This document shows, in pieces, positions 19,701-27,130 of a DNA stretch of 64,000 nt (its first letter is position 1; the number at the start of each line of letters is the position of its first letter). The notes under the pieces were generated by a model, which had not been told where the DNA came from, did not search any database, and worked only from the letters and a program-made list of their open reading frames with translations. The stretch is from Fibrobacter succinogenes (GTDB lineage Bacteria > Fibrobacterota > Fibrobacteria > Fibrobacterales > Fibrobacteraceae). Where the stretch lies: positions 1 through 64,000 of the forward strand of contig CACYRP010000021.1 in NCBI GenBank assembly GCA_902776765.1, in the 5' to 3' direction. A program made the position numbers and the translations under genes.

Positions 19701-20345
19701 ATTTTGAATATCCCCGCCCGCCAAAACCTTTTCTCGGTCTTTATCACAAACAACTTCTTTAGCGTACCTTTTAAAAGTTTCGGAATACGAGCTATTATCG
19801 CGAATGGTCTTTTGAAAACCAGTTCTTGCCTCTCGCTTTATAAACGAGACAAACTTATCCGTGTCAATGTTAATGCGAAAAAGAGCTTTGTATTCAGACG
19901 AAATGGCCTGGATAATGCGGTTATTTTCTTCGATTTTTTTGCGTTTGCGAATTTCATCATCGACGTTCAAAAAACAGATGGCCATGTGGTCTTCATCGCG
20001 ACCGCGAGTCACCTGAAGTTTGCAGTAACGTTCCCTGCCTGTTACCATTTCGCGCACGACAAACGAAAAGCTACTTTCTCTTTTGAGGCGTTCACGGACA
20101 TACTCCGGCGATGAAAGATCTTTCAACTGTTCACGATCTTCGGGGCGGACATCTTCGGAAATAAACTTTTTAATGGCTTTTGCGGCATTTTCGCCATTGC
20201 CGTACTTTTTTTCGAGGCCTTTTTTACGATAGTAAACAACATATGTCAAATCAACAAGATTGACATAATATGCGGAAATAAACTGTTCATAGAATATATC
20301 AGCAAACAGTTCGGCGTAAGCGGCTTGATTATTACTATCACTCAT
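16710..20345 (-). CDS. Very large hybrid kinase with five tandem PAS-like modules and two receivers
   Basis: 1211 residues, cytoplasmic. The first 700 residues contain five related modules of 120-140 residues. Each starts near a 'YYVNL/YYIDL' strand (ISAYYVNLVDLTY, ALFRINIDTDKF, IIYYVNLKDESY, SVYYIDLETDSL, GVYFVNLEDDTI) and ends in a strand followed by a charged linker helix. After a coiled coil come HisKA (SHDIRTPMNAIIGF) and HATPase (GIGMS, GTGLGMSIT). Then comes a degenerate receiver (VVESDYN, VVDDFMMDLDS, which lacks the usual MP.MDG), and a normal receiver (ILLVEDNELN, MDVQMPIMDG). I chose ATG 20345 because GGGAG lies 5 bases upstream; the longer frame starts at a GTG. The ligands of the repeated modules are unknown. 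Confidence 0.88.
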   Translation of the reverse strand: MSDSNNQAAYAELFADIFYEQFISAYYVNLVDLTYVVYYRKKGLEKKYGNGENAAKAIKKFISEDVRPEDREQLKDLSSPEYVRERLKRESSFSFVVREMVTGRERYCKLQVTRGRDEDHMAICFLNVDDEIRKRKKIEENNRIIQAISSEYKALFRINIDTDKFVSFIKREARTGFQKTIRDNSSYSETFKRYAKEVVCDKDREKVLAGGDIQNIREKLLNFGHFEIEYQNKEGRYHEMKFVRISDEDSSVVVLGVADRDEKMRTDLMNREFSEIANALSVEYEIIYYVNLKDESYDMFSQEGSYIKLKLLTTGQNFFQECARDIKKIVYPQDMEKMHSTLKRENLLSKLADNKFFSMEYRLLVNGEPQYYRLKALLSNAVDNYVIIAVTNIHKEVIARQERERNMERNFDIINVLATEYSSVYYIDLETDSLTPYTMNADTESKFGKIFSSGIHYSDAFKMYVDSFVYELDKKMVLDAGSIKKIKAQLGSQKSFITQYRSYESGVARFCEMKFVKVGPENEKPRAVVLGFADKDAEILNRYVDSKLYEDYFGVYFVNLEDDTIRGVRESPIYEKGSTNGGYTKYSSAVLEFSKAVLPEFRETWENMSSVEFMRSYLADDDKREYNYRALKGEWRRATMVVVERKNGIPMSFILAFMFIDNVTAQKLELDAKIAEQKIALEQQQGLLEKALVQAESANKAKTMFLSNMSHDIRTPMNAIIGFTNLALNNLDDPSAVKSYLDKTVVSSTHLLSLINDILDMSRIESGKIRLEEVNCNLSEIMHDLNTIVLGQAYAKQQNFYMDCFDIENENVVCDKLRLHQMLINLLSNAVKFTPVGGNIHVLVREIGKDETTGMFEFHVKDDGIGMSPEFLKVLYEPFERERTSTLSKTQGTGLGMSITKKIVDMMGGTIEVESIPGKGTEFIVRLKLKIQNTTVDSSNLAALQNVRALVVESDYNACSSATSLLRRLGMRAEWTMYGNEAVLRVKEAIERHESYGVIVVDDFMMDLDSIDVVRQIRSIPDNGNPIIIMTAYDWTNMEKSAREAGVTDFINKPLFLSEMHGALARAIGVQKEEVKTVKEKEDDFTGMKILLVEDNELNREIAENVLEEMGFVVDYAEDGSVALQKLCAEKPGCYDMILMDVQMPIMDGLETSRRIRDMHDEYFRKVPIVAMTANAFEEDRKAALDAGMNEHVAKPIDVEKFKKVLRKFLN

Positions 20346-20486
20346 TTCGGCTCCCACTCGGTAGTTAAATAAAATACATCATTTTTGCGCACTCCGATAA
20401 AATCGAGTAATAAATTGTCAATTATTTTGAATAATTTCATGCGCTTACCCCATTCCAGAACAGATGCAGGAGGCCGGGGTGGCCGC

Positions 20487-20518
20487 AAAAAAAGAACCTT
20501 CGAGGGTGAACTCGAAGG
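20487..20518 (-). terminator. Terminator after GH10 gene 1
   Basis: On the minus strand the stem CCTTCGAG-TTCACC-CTCGAAGG is followed by TTC and seven T. The second GH10 gene has a nearly identical terminator. Confidence 0.88.
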
Positions 20519-20570
20519 CCTTTGGGTATTTAAGGTTCCCTTTTAGGGAAGGGAGGATGAATTAGGAATT

Positions 20571-22400
20571 TTAGCGAGTCACGCGAACCGTCTTGGTCAT
20601 GCCGTTCTTGACGGAGCGGAGCATGTAAATACCCTGAACCTTGATATCGCTGGTGTTCTTGAGCGTGTTCACGGCTTCGTCCATGGTGTAGGCGCGCATG
20701 CGGCCGAGACGGACACCGTTCATGTCAAAGACATCGTAAGCGCCGAGAGTCGGAACTTCCATGTGCACTTTCTGGCTGATGGAAATCGGACCCGGTTCAT
20801 CGCCGCCCTGACCCGGATTATCACCACCCGGATTGTCACTTACTTCGCCCTTCACAAAGTTGATATAGTCAATATCGAAGTACTGCTGAGTCACATCAAG
20901 GCGGAGCACGTGCTTACCGGCCGGGAGCGTCACCTTTTTCTTCACGTCGGAGAAGTCGTCGTAGCTTGTGCCAGTGACTTCGAATTCAGCAAGAGACTTA
21001 CCATCGAGGGAAAGCGTGAATGCGCCCGTGCCTTCGGTTGCGACAGAAGCAACAGCGGTGTAATCGCCTGCTTCAGCGACATTGATGGTGTATTCGAACC
21101 AGTCGCCAGTCGTGTTATAGCCGAGAGCGACGCCAGTTGCCTTCTGGTAAAGGTCTGCACCGGTATCCTTGCGGTAATCGGAATCGCCATGGTTTTCGGT
21201 ATCATCGCCATAGGATTCGTTGCTCGTACCGTCTTCGTTCTTGCCCTTGCCCGGAATGTCGAAGTCTTCAACTTCAATCTTGCCCGGAACAGCGAGCGCT
21301 TCGCCCTTGAAGGGGAGCTGCGGTTCAGGTTCAACCGGGGTAACAACGCCAGTTTCAAGACCGGTAGTATTCGCACCCTTGTTCTTGGAGAGGTAATCCT
21401 TGAGCCATGTCATTGCCGGACGATCCTTGTTGTCCTTGATAATACCAGAGGTACCGTCATTCCACGTAGCACCGTAGATATAACCCCAAATAGTGATACC
21501 GGCAATATGTTCGTTCTCCATGAAGTAGGAAATCTGTTCCTGATAGCACTGTTTCTGAACATTGTCATTGCTTGTGAAAATATCGTATTCACTAATGAAC
21601 AGCGGAATCTGGGTCTTGTTCCAAATTTCTTCAATGGTGCTCTTCAGGGTGTTGATGCTCAAGCAGGAGCCACCACCACCTGTACCACCAGCGCCACCAC
21701 CCTGGCTCATCATGTCATGAGCCTGCAAGCCGTAAGCATCCACCGGCGCACCAGCTTTTTTCAATTTCTGAATAAGGTCGATACCTTCGTTTTTCTGCCA
21801 CTGGACGGTATTGTAGTCGTTATAAATCAAGATTGCCTTCGGCCAACGTTCGCGGGCCATTCTGAACGCTTCTGCCACGAACTCGTAGTTGCCGTTGTCG
21901 CCACCGAGGGCGGCAATAATGTTGTTATTGCCCTGCGGTCCGTAATTGGAATGGTACTTGCCACCCGACTTGATAGCTTCGTTCACCACGTCAATCATTT
22001 CGAGTTCTGGGTAATGCTGCTTGACAGCGTCCATCCAAGCGGTAATCGCCTTCTTGGTTTCAGCGGCACTAAGGCCGTTCAGCCAATTCGGGTACTGGGA
22101 GCCCCACACCAGAGCGTGGAACTTGAAGTGGCCACCGTTATTCTTTGCCCAGTTAAAGGCAGCATCGCAACCAGACCAGTTGTAACGACCGCGGGAACCT
22201 TCGATAGAAGCCCACTTACATTCGTTTTCAGCCGTAATCTGGTTCCACAGCTGTGTAAAGTCGCTACGGACCTGACCACGGGTAGTAATGTTACCGACGA
22301 ATTTTGCAGCGCCATCAGCCAAACCGGGGCCTGCAAAAGCACTTACAGCTCCACCCAAAAGGGCAGCAGTCATGACACTTTTAATGATGTTTGATTTCAT
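20571..22400 (-). CDS. Secreted GH10 endo-xylanase with CBM6 (copy 1)
   Basis: 609 residues with a signal peptide (hydrophobic core after MKSNIIK, cleavage near SAFAG). GH10 spans about 25-345 with the acid/base Glu in DVVNEAI and the nucleophile Glu in LFISEYDI; HALVWGSQYPNW and IYNDYN are further family blocks. A glycine-rich insert (MMSQGGGAGGTGGGGS) is unusual. A CBM6 (about 375-510, VPGKIEVEDFD to DIDYINF) and a Gly/Pro linker are followed by the basic C-terminal module (YDVFDMNGVRLGRMRAY, IYMLRSVKNG). It cuts beta-1,4-xylan internally outside the cell. I chose ATG 22400 because GAGG lies 9 bases upstream. The gene is a tandem paralogue of the GH10 gene at 22653, with which it shares its 3' end design. 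A regulon palindrome lies 90 bases upstream. Confidence 0.95.
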   Translation of the reverse strand: MKSNIIKSVMTAALLGGAVSAFAGPGLADGAAKFVGNITTRGQVRSDFTQLWNQITAENECKWASIEGSRGRYNWSGCDAAFNWAKNNGGHFKFHALVWGSQYPNWLNGLSAAETKKAITAWMDAVKQHYPELEMIDVVNEAIKSGGKYHSNYGPQGNNNIIAALGGDNGNYEFVAEAFRMARERWPKAILIYNDYNTVQWQKNEGIDLIQKLKKAGAPVDAYGLQAHDMMSQGGGAGGTGGGGSCLSINTLKSTIEEIWNKTQIPLFISEYDIFTSNDNVQKQCYQEQISYFMENEHIAGITIWGYIYGATWNDGTSGIIKDNKDRPAMTWLKDYLSKNKGANTTGLETGVVTPVEPEPQLPFKGEALAVPGKIEVEDFDIPGKGKNEDGTSNESYGDDTENHGDSDYRKDTGADLYQKATGVALGYNTTGDWFEYTINVAEAGDYTAVASVATEGTGAFTLSLDGKSLAEFEVTGTSYDDFSDVKKKVTLPAGKHVLRLDVTQQYFDIDYINFVKGEVSDNPGGDNPGQGGDEPGPISISQKVHMEVPTLGAYDVFDMNGVRLGRMRAYTMDEAVNTLKNTSDIKVQGIYMLRSVKNGMTKTVRVTR

Positions 22401-22439
22401 TTTCCACATCCTCATAGTTAAATACCCATACAACAACTA

Positions 22440-22506
22440 TAAACATATCCTTGTATTTGGGAATTTCCCTAATTACGCAAAAATTTATCATTGACAAAAT
22501 GTCGAT
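22440..22506 (-). promoter_or_regulatory. Regulon palindrome and promoter element (GH10 gene 1)
   Basis: The 17-mer ATTGACAAAATGTCGAT lies at 22490-22506. The coding-strand element TATGTTTA lies at 22440-22447, with 42 bases between them. Confidence 0.75.
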
Positions 22507-22576
22507 AACGTTTTGTTTACACAAGCGGCCCCATCCTGCAACACGTGCGGGGATGATAAAGGTGGCCGACGACAGC

Positions 22577-22605
22577 AAAAAAACCTTCGAGTGTTACCTC
22601 GAAGG
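22577..22605 (-). terminator. Terminator after GH10 gene 2
   Basis: On the minus strand the stem CCTTCGAG-GTAACA-CTCGAAGG is followed by seven T. It is the counterpart of the terminator at 20487. Confidence 0.88.
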
Positions 22606-22652
22606 CCTTTGGGTATTTAAGGCTCCCTTTCGGGAGTATGGATTAGGAAATT

Positions 22653-24482
22653 TTAGCGAGCGATACGGACGGATTTGACAGCGCCATTGCTTACGGAACG
22701 GAGCAAGTAGAGGCCCTGGACCTTGATAGCGCTGGAATTCTTGAGCATCGTTACGGCTTCGTTCATGGAGTAAGCGCTCATGCGACCAAGACGAACACCG
22801 TTCATGTCGAAGACATCGTAATCGGCGAGTACCGGCGTTTCCATACGGGCTTTCGAGCGGATGCCAACTTCACTCTTCTTCACAAAGTTGAAGTAGTCCA
22901 CGTCGAAGTATTCTGCAGTCACGTCCATACGCAAGACATGCTTGCCTGCCGGAAGCGTCACGTCAGCCGTCACATCGCTATAATCGTCCCAGCTAGAGCC
23001 CGAAACCGAGACTTCGGCTATGGACTTGCCATCGATGGAGAGCTTGAAGGAGGCGTCAGAGCTTTCCGTTGCCACAGAGGCGGTCATGGTGTAATCGCCA
23101 GTTTCTGCGATGTTGACAGTGTATTCCAGCCAGTCGCCCGTTTGGTTGTAACCCACGATAACACCTGTAGCCTTAGCATAAAGGTCAACGGCCGAAGCGT
23201 CATCCTTGCGGTAGTCGGAATCGCCATGGTTTTCGGAATCATCGCTGTAAGAAGCGTTGGTCGTACCGTCTTCGTTAACGCCCTTGCCCGGAACGTCAAA
23301 GTCTTCGGCTTCAACCTTACCCGGGATAGCGCGAGCGGTACCCTTGAACGGAGTTTGCGGTTCCGGTTCGATAGGAGTGAAGGTCACATCGTTCTTGCCC
23401 TTGTTAAGATTTTTGGCAAAATAGTCTTCGAGCCAAGTCATTGCAGCACGCTTGCGGCCATCCTTTTCCATAATACCGGTATTAGCAGCCCAAGTTGCAC
23501 CGTTGATGTAACCCCAGATGGTAATGCCAGCAACCCACGGCGTTTCCCACATGAACGGGATCTGGTTGGCGTAGTCATTCTTCTGCTTGTTGTCATCGGC
23601 TTCGCCGATATCGTATTCCGAAACCAAGAGCGGGAGGCCCGTTTCGTTGTGGATGCGGGTCATCTTGCTTTCGAAATCGGACTTGCTCATGCCCTTGCAG
23701 TCGTGAGCCTGCTGACCATAAGCGTCCACCGGAGCGCCATTCTTGACAATGGTCTGGATGAGTTCAATACCTTCGTTCATCTGCCAAGAGAGCGTGTTGT
23801 AGTCGTTATAGATAAGCACGGCTTTCGGCCAACGTTCGCGGGCCATCTTGAAAGCTGTGGTAATAAAATCGTACTGGTGCTTGCCATTGACAACGCGGTC
23901 ACCACCGAGAGCTTCAATGATATAGGAACCACCGCATTCGGTATCATCAGTGCTACGGCCTTCGGCACCTGCAGCCGGTTTACCGTAACCGGAGTGGTAG
24001 TTGTCGCCGGCCCAAATTGCTTCGTTCACCACGTCGATGTATTCGAGGTCCGGGAACTTGGCGGCAACAGCATCAAACCATTCTGTAATGTATTTCTTGG
24101 TGAGTTCTACGGTAATGCCCGGATTTTTCTTTTTGCAGAGGAAGTTCGGGTACTGGGAACCCCAAACGAGAGCGTGGAACTTAAAGTGACGTTCACCCGG
24201 TTTTTCCTTGGCCCACTTGTAAGCACCTTCGCACTTGTCGTAGTTGTCCCAAGCGAACTTGCTAGTGCCACTGTTACCATTAGAAAGAGAGTGGATGGAA
24301 CCCCACTTACAGCCGTTTTCGGGAGTAATCTGGTTCCAGTAAGTGCCCATATCGTCACGGATCTGACCACTTGTAGTAATGTTTCCGACAAACTTGGCAC
24401 CACCATCGGCGAGAGCGGCGTTCGCAACAGAGGCAAAGCCTGCGATGGCAGCGACAGCAAGAGAGAGAGAGATTTTTTTCAT
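22653..24482 (-). CDS. Secreted GH10 endo-xylanase with CBM6 (copy 2)
   Basis: 609 residues with a signal peptide (MKKISLSLAVAAIAG, cleavage near VANAA). GH10 spans about 22-365 with the acid/base Glu in DVVNEAIW and the nucleophile Glu in LLVSEYDI. A CBM6 (about 390-525, IPGKVEAEDFDVPGKG to YFDVDYFNF) and the C-terminal module (YDVFDMNGVRLGRMSAY, LYLLRSVSNG) follow. It is clearly paralogous to the GH10 gene at 20571, but the catalytic domains have diverged, so they may prefer different xylan decorations. It lacks the glycine-rich insert of copy 1. I chose ATG 24482, after AAGGATTAGGGTT, because the signal peptide starts there. Confidence 0.95.
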   Translation of the reverse strand: MKKISLSLAVAAIAGFASVANAALADGGAKFVGNITTSGQIRDDMGTYWNQITPENGCKWGSIHSLSNGNSGTSKFAWDNYDKCEGAYKWAKEKPGERHFKFHALVWGSQYPNFLCKKKNPGITVELTKKYITEWFDAVAAKFPDLEYIDVVNEAIWAGDNYHSGYGKPAAGAEGRSTDDTECGGSYIIEALGGDRVVNGKHQYDFITTAFKMARERWPKAVLIYNDYNTLSWQMNEGIELIQTIVKNGAPVDAYGQQAHDCKGMSKSDFESKMTRIHNETGLPLLVSEYDIGEADDNKQKNDYANQIPFMWETPWVAGITIWGYINGATWAANTGIMEKDGRKRAAMTWLEDYFAKNLNKGKNDVTFTPIEPEPQTPFKGTARAIPGKVEAEDFDVPGKGVNEDGTTNASYSDDSENHGDSDYRKDDASAVDLYAKATGVIVGYNQTGDWLEYTVNIAETGDYTMTASVATESSDASFKLSIDGKSIAEVSVSGSSWDDYSDVTADVTLPAGKHVLRMDVTAEYFDVDYFNFVKKSEVGIRSKARMETPVLADYDVFDMNGVRLGRMSAYSMNEAVTMLKNSSAIKVQGLYLLRSVSNGAVKSVRIAR

Positions 24483-24529
24483 AACCCTAATCCTTATACC
24501 AAAAAAAGTTAAACCCCATATAACCATCC

Positions 24530-24596
24530 TAAACATATTCTCGTTTTTAAGGAATGCTCAAAAAACGCAAATACTTATCATTGATAAAAAATCCAT
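24530..24596 (-). promoter_or_regulatory. Regulon palindrome and promoter element (GH10 gene 2)
   Basis: The 17-mer ATTGATAAAAAATCCAT lies at 24580-24596. The coding-strand element TATGTTTA lies at 24530-24537, with 42 bases between them. Confidence 0.75.
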
Positions 24597-24679
24597 GATG
24601 GAATAATTTTGGTTGGAACCGAAGTTTTCTTGAATGCAAAAATGTACGTCATGCGGGCGGGGCCCCAGCTCAGCAATGT

Positions 24680-26332
24680 TTATTTAACACGGTGGCCGGT
24701 GAGGTCGAAGTGTTTGCCGTTTTTCTCGACAAAGAGCTTGTTATTTTGGACGCGAAGGAAAGATTTTCGAGATTCGCCGGGAAGTGCCACGCGGGATGCG
24801 CGGATTCCAACAGATTCTACGCATTTTTCGCCTTCGCAGAAACGGATGTTGTCGATATTCACGTAATTCCCGACGATTTGCATTTTGAGGATGTGTTCGC
24901 CGGCAGCGATTTCGCCCAACCTGGATTGAATAGCGGAGTAATTCGACCAGTCTTCACCTTGTTCTGCGTAAATGGAGTCGGACACGGCCTTATTGTCGAT
25001 GAACAATTGCACGCCAGCCTTTTCGGAAGCGGTCGCCATTTGCACTTCGACTGAGTAGGTTGCAGTCTTTGCGACATTGACCGTGTACTCGAGCCATTCG
25101 CCATCGTTCGTAAATCCAATCGCATAGCCTTTCGAGAGGTCGGCGGAATCTAAAGTGACGATATCCACAGCATCCTTGCGGTAGAAACCGCCTTCGTTGT
25201 CGGAAGACTTGTCGTAGAACGAGACGCGGCTGCCACCGAGGTCATAGTTTTCGGCTTCGATTTTACCAGGGATTGCGGCAGGCTTGCCTGCGATTGCTTC
25301 ATCCGCATCAAAACCGCCAAACGGGTCCTGTTGAGGAGGCGTTGTTTCAACGGTATCGGCCCAGGCCATTTGCATGCGGTCCACACCGGACTGGTTCACT
25401 ATCTGGAGCTTGGTGTTTACGCCTTCCCCGCTGCGCTTGGTCATGCTGTACCAGTCGCCATCGCGGAGGCCCGGCCAGTAGAAACTGCCCATTTCCCATT
25501 CGCGCAGCTGATCGGACATGCCGCGGATGTAAGCCGTGAAGTAGTTGGTGGGAGCCTTGTTGTAATCTTGATAATCGTAATGCACGCCGTTCTTTTCGCC
25601 AGGAGACATGGCGCCACCCCATTCCGTGCAAACGGTGCGGTCAATGTACTTGCCCACCTTGCCCTTAAAGCTGTTTTTCCAGCCTTGTTCGGTGGTGATG
25701 CTCATGTTCCAAAACGTGTATTCATGAACGGCAAAAAGGCAGCCTTCAAAGCGCGGGTCGTCAGCGATGTCCGGGACGTTCCAAGCGAGGCCGGAGCCAT
25801 CGAGCAAAATGTGGTCGCGCGGGACGTTCGGGAATTTCTTGAGCCATTCCGCATAGAGGTTGCGAAGTTCGTCCTTGCTATACATGTGCGGTTCGTTGAA
25901 AATTTCAAAGTAGGCATTCGGATGATCGCCGTATGTTTCGACAAGTTTCGCCCACATTTTCCACCAATCGTCCATGTTTTTGGGGCCCGCAGGCTGCGCA
26001 GGGCCCCAGTAGCCCATAGCCACACGACCATGTTCAAGGGCTGCATCCAAGGCGCCCGAATACATGTCAAAAGCTTTAAGAATGGTCGGTTCGTTCACCG
26101 GCATGCGCACGCTGTTTGTACCAAGCACTTCTTGGAACTGCCCGACAATACGGTCTGCAATGGCATAAGCCGATTCATGATTGTCGGAAAGGCTTAAGCC
26201 CGAAAGTACCAAAACATCCGAAACGAAATTGTCGCGCTTATCCGCCCAGTTGACACCGCGGAACTGGCTTGTAACGGCAAATGAGTTTGTGCAAAGAAGA
26301 AAAGCTAAACCAAGAACTCCTAACGTTTTCAT
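24680..26332 (-). CDS. Secreted GH5 glycanase with CBM6
   Basis: 550 residues with a signal peptide (cleavage near NSFAV, residue 19). The GH5 domain (about 22-340) shows the acid/base Glu in FEIFNEPHM and the nucleophile Glu in VCTEWGGA, with HEYTFWN between. GH5 covers endoglucanases, mannanases, xylanases and arabinoxylanases, and I cannot fix the subfamily. A CBM6 (about 360-500, IPGKIEAENYDLGG to NIDNIRFCEG) follows. The C-terminal module is a shorter, divergent form (LFVEKNGKHFDLTGHRVK). ATG 26332 is the natural start of the signal peptide, with AAAAGGATGCT upstream. The control region overlaps the 3' end of the gene at 26433. Confidence 0.92.
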   Translation of the reverse strand: MKTLGVLGLAFLLCTNSFAVTSQFRGVNWADKRDNFVSDVLVLSGLSLSDNHESAYAIADRIVGQFQEVLGTNSVRMPVNEPTILKAFDMYSGALDAALEHGRVAMGYWGPAQPAGPKNMDDWWKMWAKLVETYGDHPNAYFEIFNEPHMYSKDELRNLYAEWLKKFPNVPRDHILLDGSGLAWNVPDIADDPRFEGCLFAVHEYTFWNMSITTEQGWKNSFKGKVGKYIDRTVCTEWGGAMSPGEKNGVHYDYQDYNKAPTNYFTAYIRGMSDQLREWEMGSFYWPGLRDGDWYSMTKRSGEGVNTKLQIVNQSGVDRMQMAWADTVETTPPQQDPFGGFDADEAIAGKPAAIPGKIEAENYDLGGSRVSFYDKSSDNEGGFYRKDAVDIVTLDSADLSKGYAIGFTNDGEWLEYTVNVAKTATYSVEVQMATASEKAGVQLFIDNKAVSDSIYAEQGEDWSNYSAIQSRLGEIAAGEHILKMQIVGNYVNIDNIRFCEGEKCVESVGIRASRVALPGESRKSFLRVQNNKLFVEKNGKHFDLTGHRVK

Positions 26333-26370
26333 AATAGCATCCTTTTTTAATCGTTCTACTAACCCACTTA

Positions 26371-26437
26371 TAAAAGTATTCTTTGAAAGGGGCGAGCGAA
26401 TATGGGGATGTTAAAGTTCTTTTGTCAATTTATCAAT
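26371..26437 (-). promoter_or_regulatory. Regulon palindrome and promoter element (GH5)
   Basis: The 17-mer TTTGTCAATTTATCAAT lies at 26421-26437. The coding-strand element TACTTTTA lies at 26371-26378, with 42 bases between them. The palindrome covers the stop codon of the upstream gene at 26433. Confidence 0.65.
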
Positions 26438-26900
26438 AGGAAGGGGCTTCTTTAGCAGAAAACATCAATAAAGCTTTAGTGATAAAAACAGAAAGGCTCA
26501 ATTTCCAATCTGCTTTGTTGTATTTCGCAATATCGATTTCAAGCATCGAAAAGTCTACTCTTGCGGACCATCCATAATCAAATTTGGACTTCGTCACTCC
26601 GAGTTCTGGCCCTGTTGCCAACAAAAATACGCAATCAATAGCGTAAACAAAACTGGGATTTACATAGGCTGAAAAAGAATTTTTGTTAAAATGAGTCTTG
26701 GCTCGCAAAAAGAACAGAAATGAATCAAACTTTATATAAGAATCGTATAACCATCCACCGACATCAAATCCTGCAGTCACATAGCCTTCGCCAAACACAT
26801 ATCCACCAAAACCAGATGCAAGCGAAATATTCTTGTTGTCCGCATTATTTGCAAAAGACAATCCAGCAAGCAACAAGAGAGATAGCCAAAAGTTACGCAT
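26433..26900 (-). CDS. Small secreted or outer-membrane protein of unknown function
   Basis: 155 residues from ATG 26900, with a signal peptide (MRNFWLSLLLLAGLSFAN). The mature part alternates aromatic and polar residues (GFGGYVFGEGYVTAGFDVGGWLYDSY, split by glycine turns; later FSAYVNPSFVYAID, then WSARVDFSML), as in a small outer-membrane beta-barrel. I do not recognise a family. There is no CBM6 or C-terminal module, and the protein is unlike its CAZyme neighbours. No strong ribosome site is visible. The longer frame to 26915 would need a TTG start. Confidence 0.6.
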   Translation of the reverse strand: MRNFWLSLLLLAGLSFANNADNKNISLASGFGGYVFGEGYVTAGFDVGGWLYDSYIKFDSFLFFLRAKTHFNKNSFSAYVNPSFVYAIDCVFLLATGPELGVTKSKFDYGWSARVDFSMLEIDIAKYNKADWKLSLSVFITKALLMFSAKEAPSY

Positions 26901-26978
26901 ATATGGAATATACAATTTTCAAAGCGTTAAAAAGAATTCAGCTTTCAATATACTTTTTTAAAATAAAATGAGTAAAAA

Positions 26979-27003
26979 GCCCCGAACCATCGAGGTTCAG
27001 GGC
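26979..27003 (-). terminator. Terminator after GH95 gene
   Basis: On the minus strand the stem GCCCTGAACC-TCGAT-GGTTCGGGGC is followed by TTTTTAC. It lies about 130 bases after the GH95 stop. A family B repeat (around 27050-27090) sits between. Confidence 0.8.
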
Positions 27004-27130
27004 CTTGTGAGTGAGGAAAGGACGACTAAGGCTACTAGGATAACAATTGTATGGATTCCCTCCTTCGCCTTGCTCAGTCGAGAATGACCAAGCCACGAAG
27101 TGAAATGACGTTAAGGAGGGTTGAAGTTTG

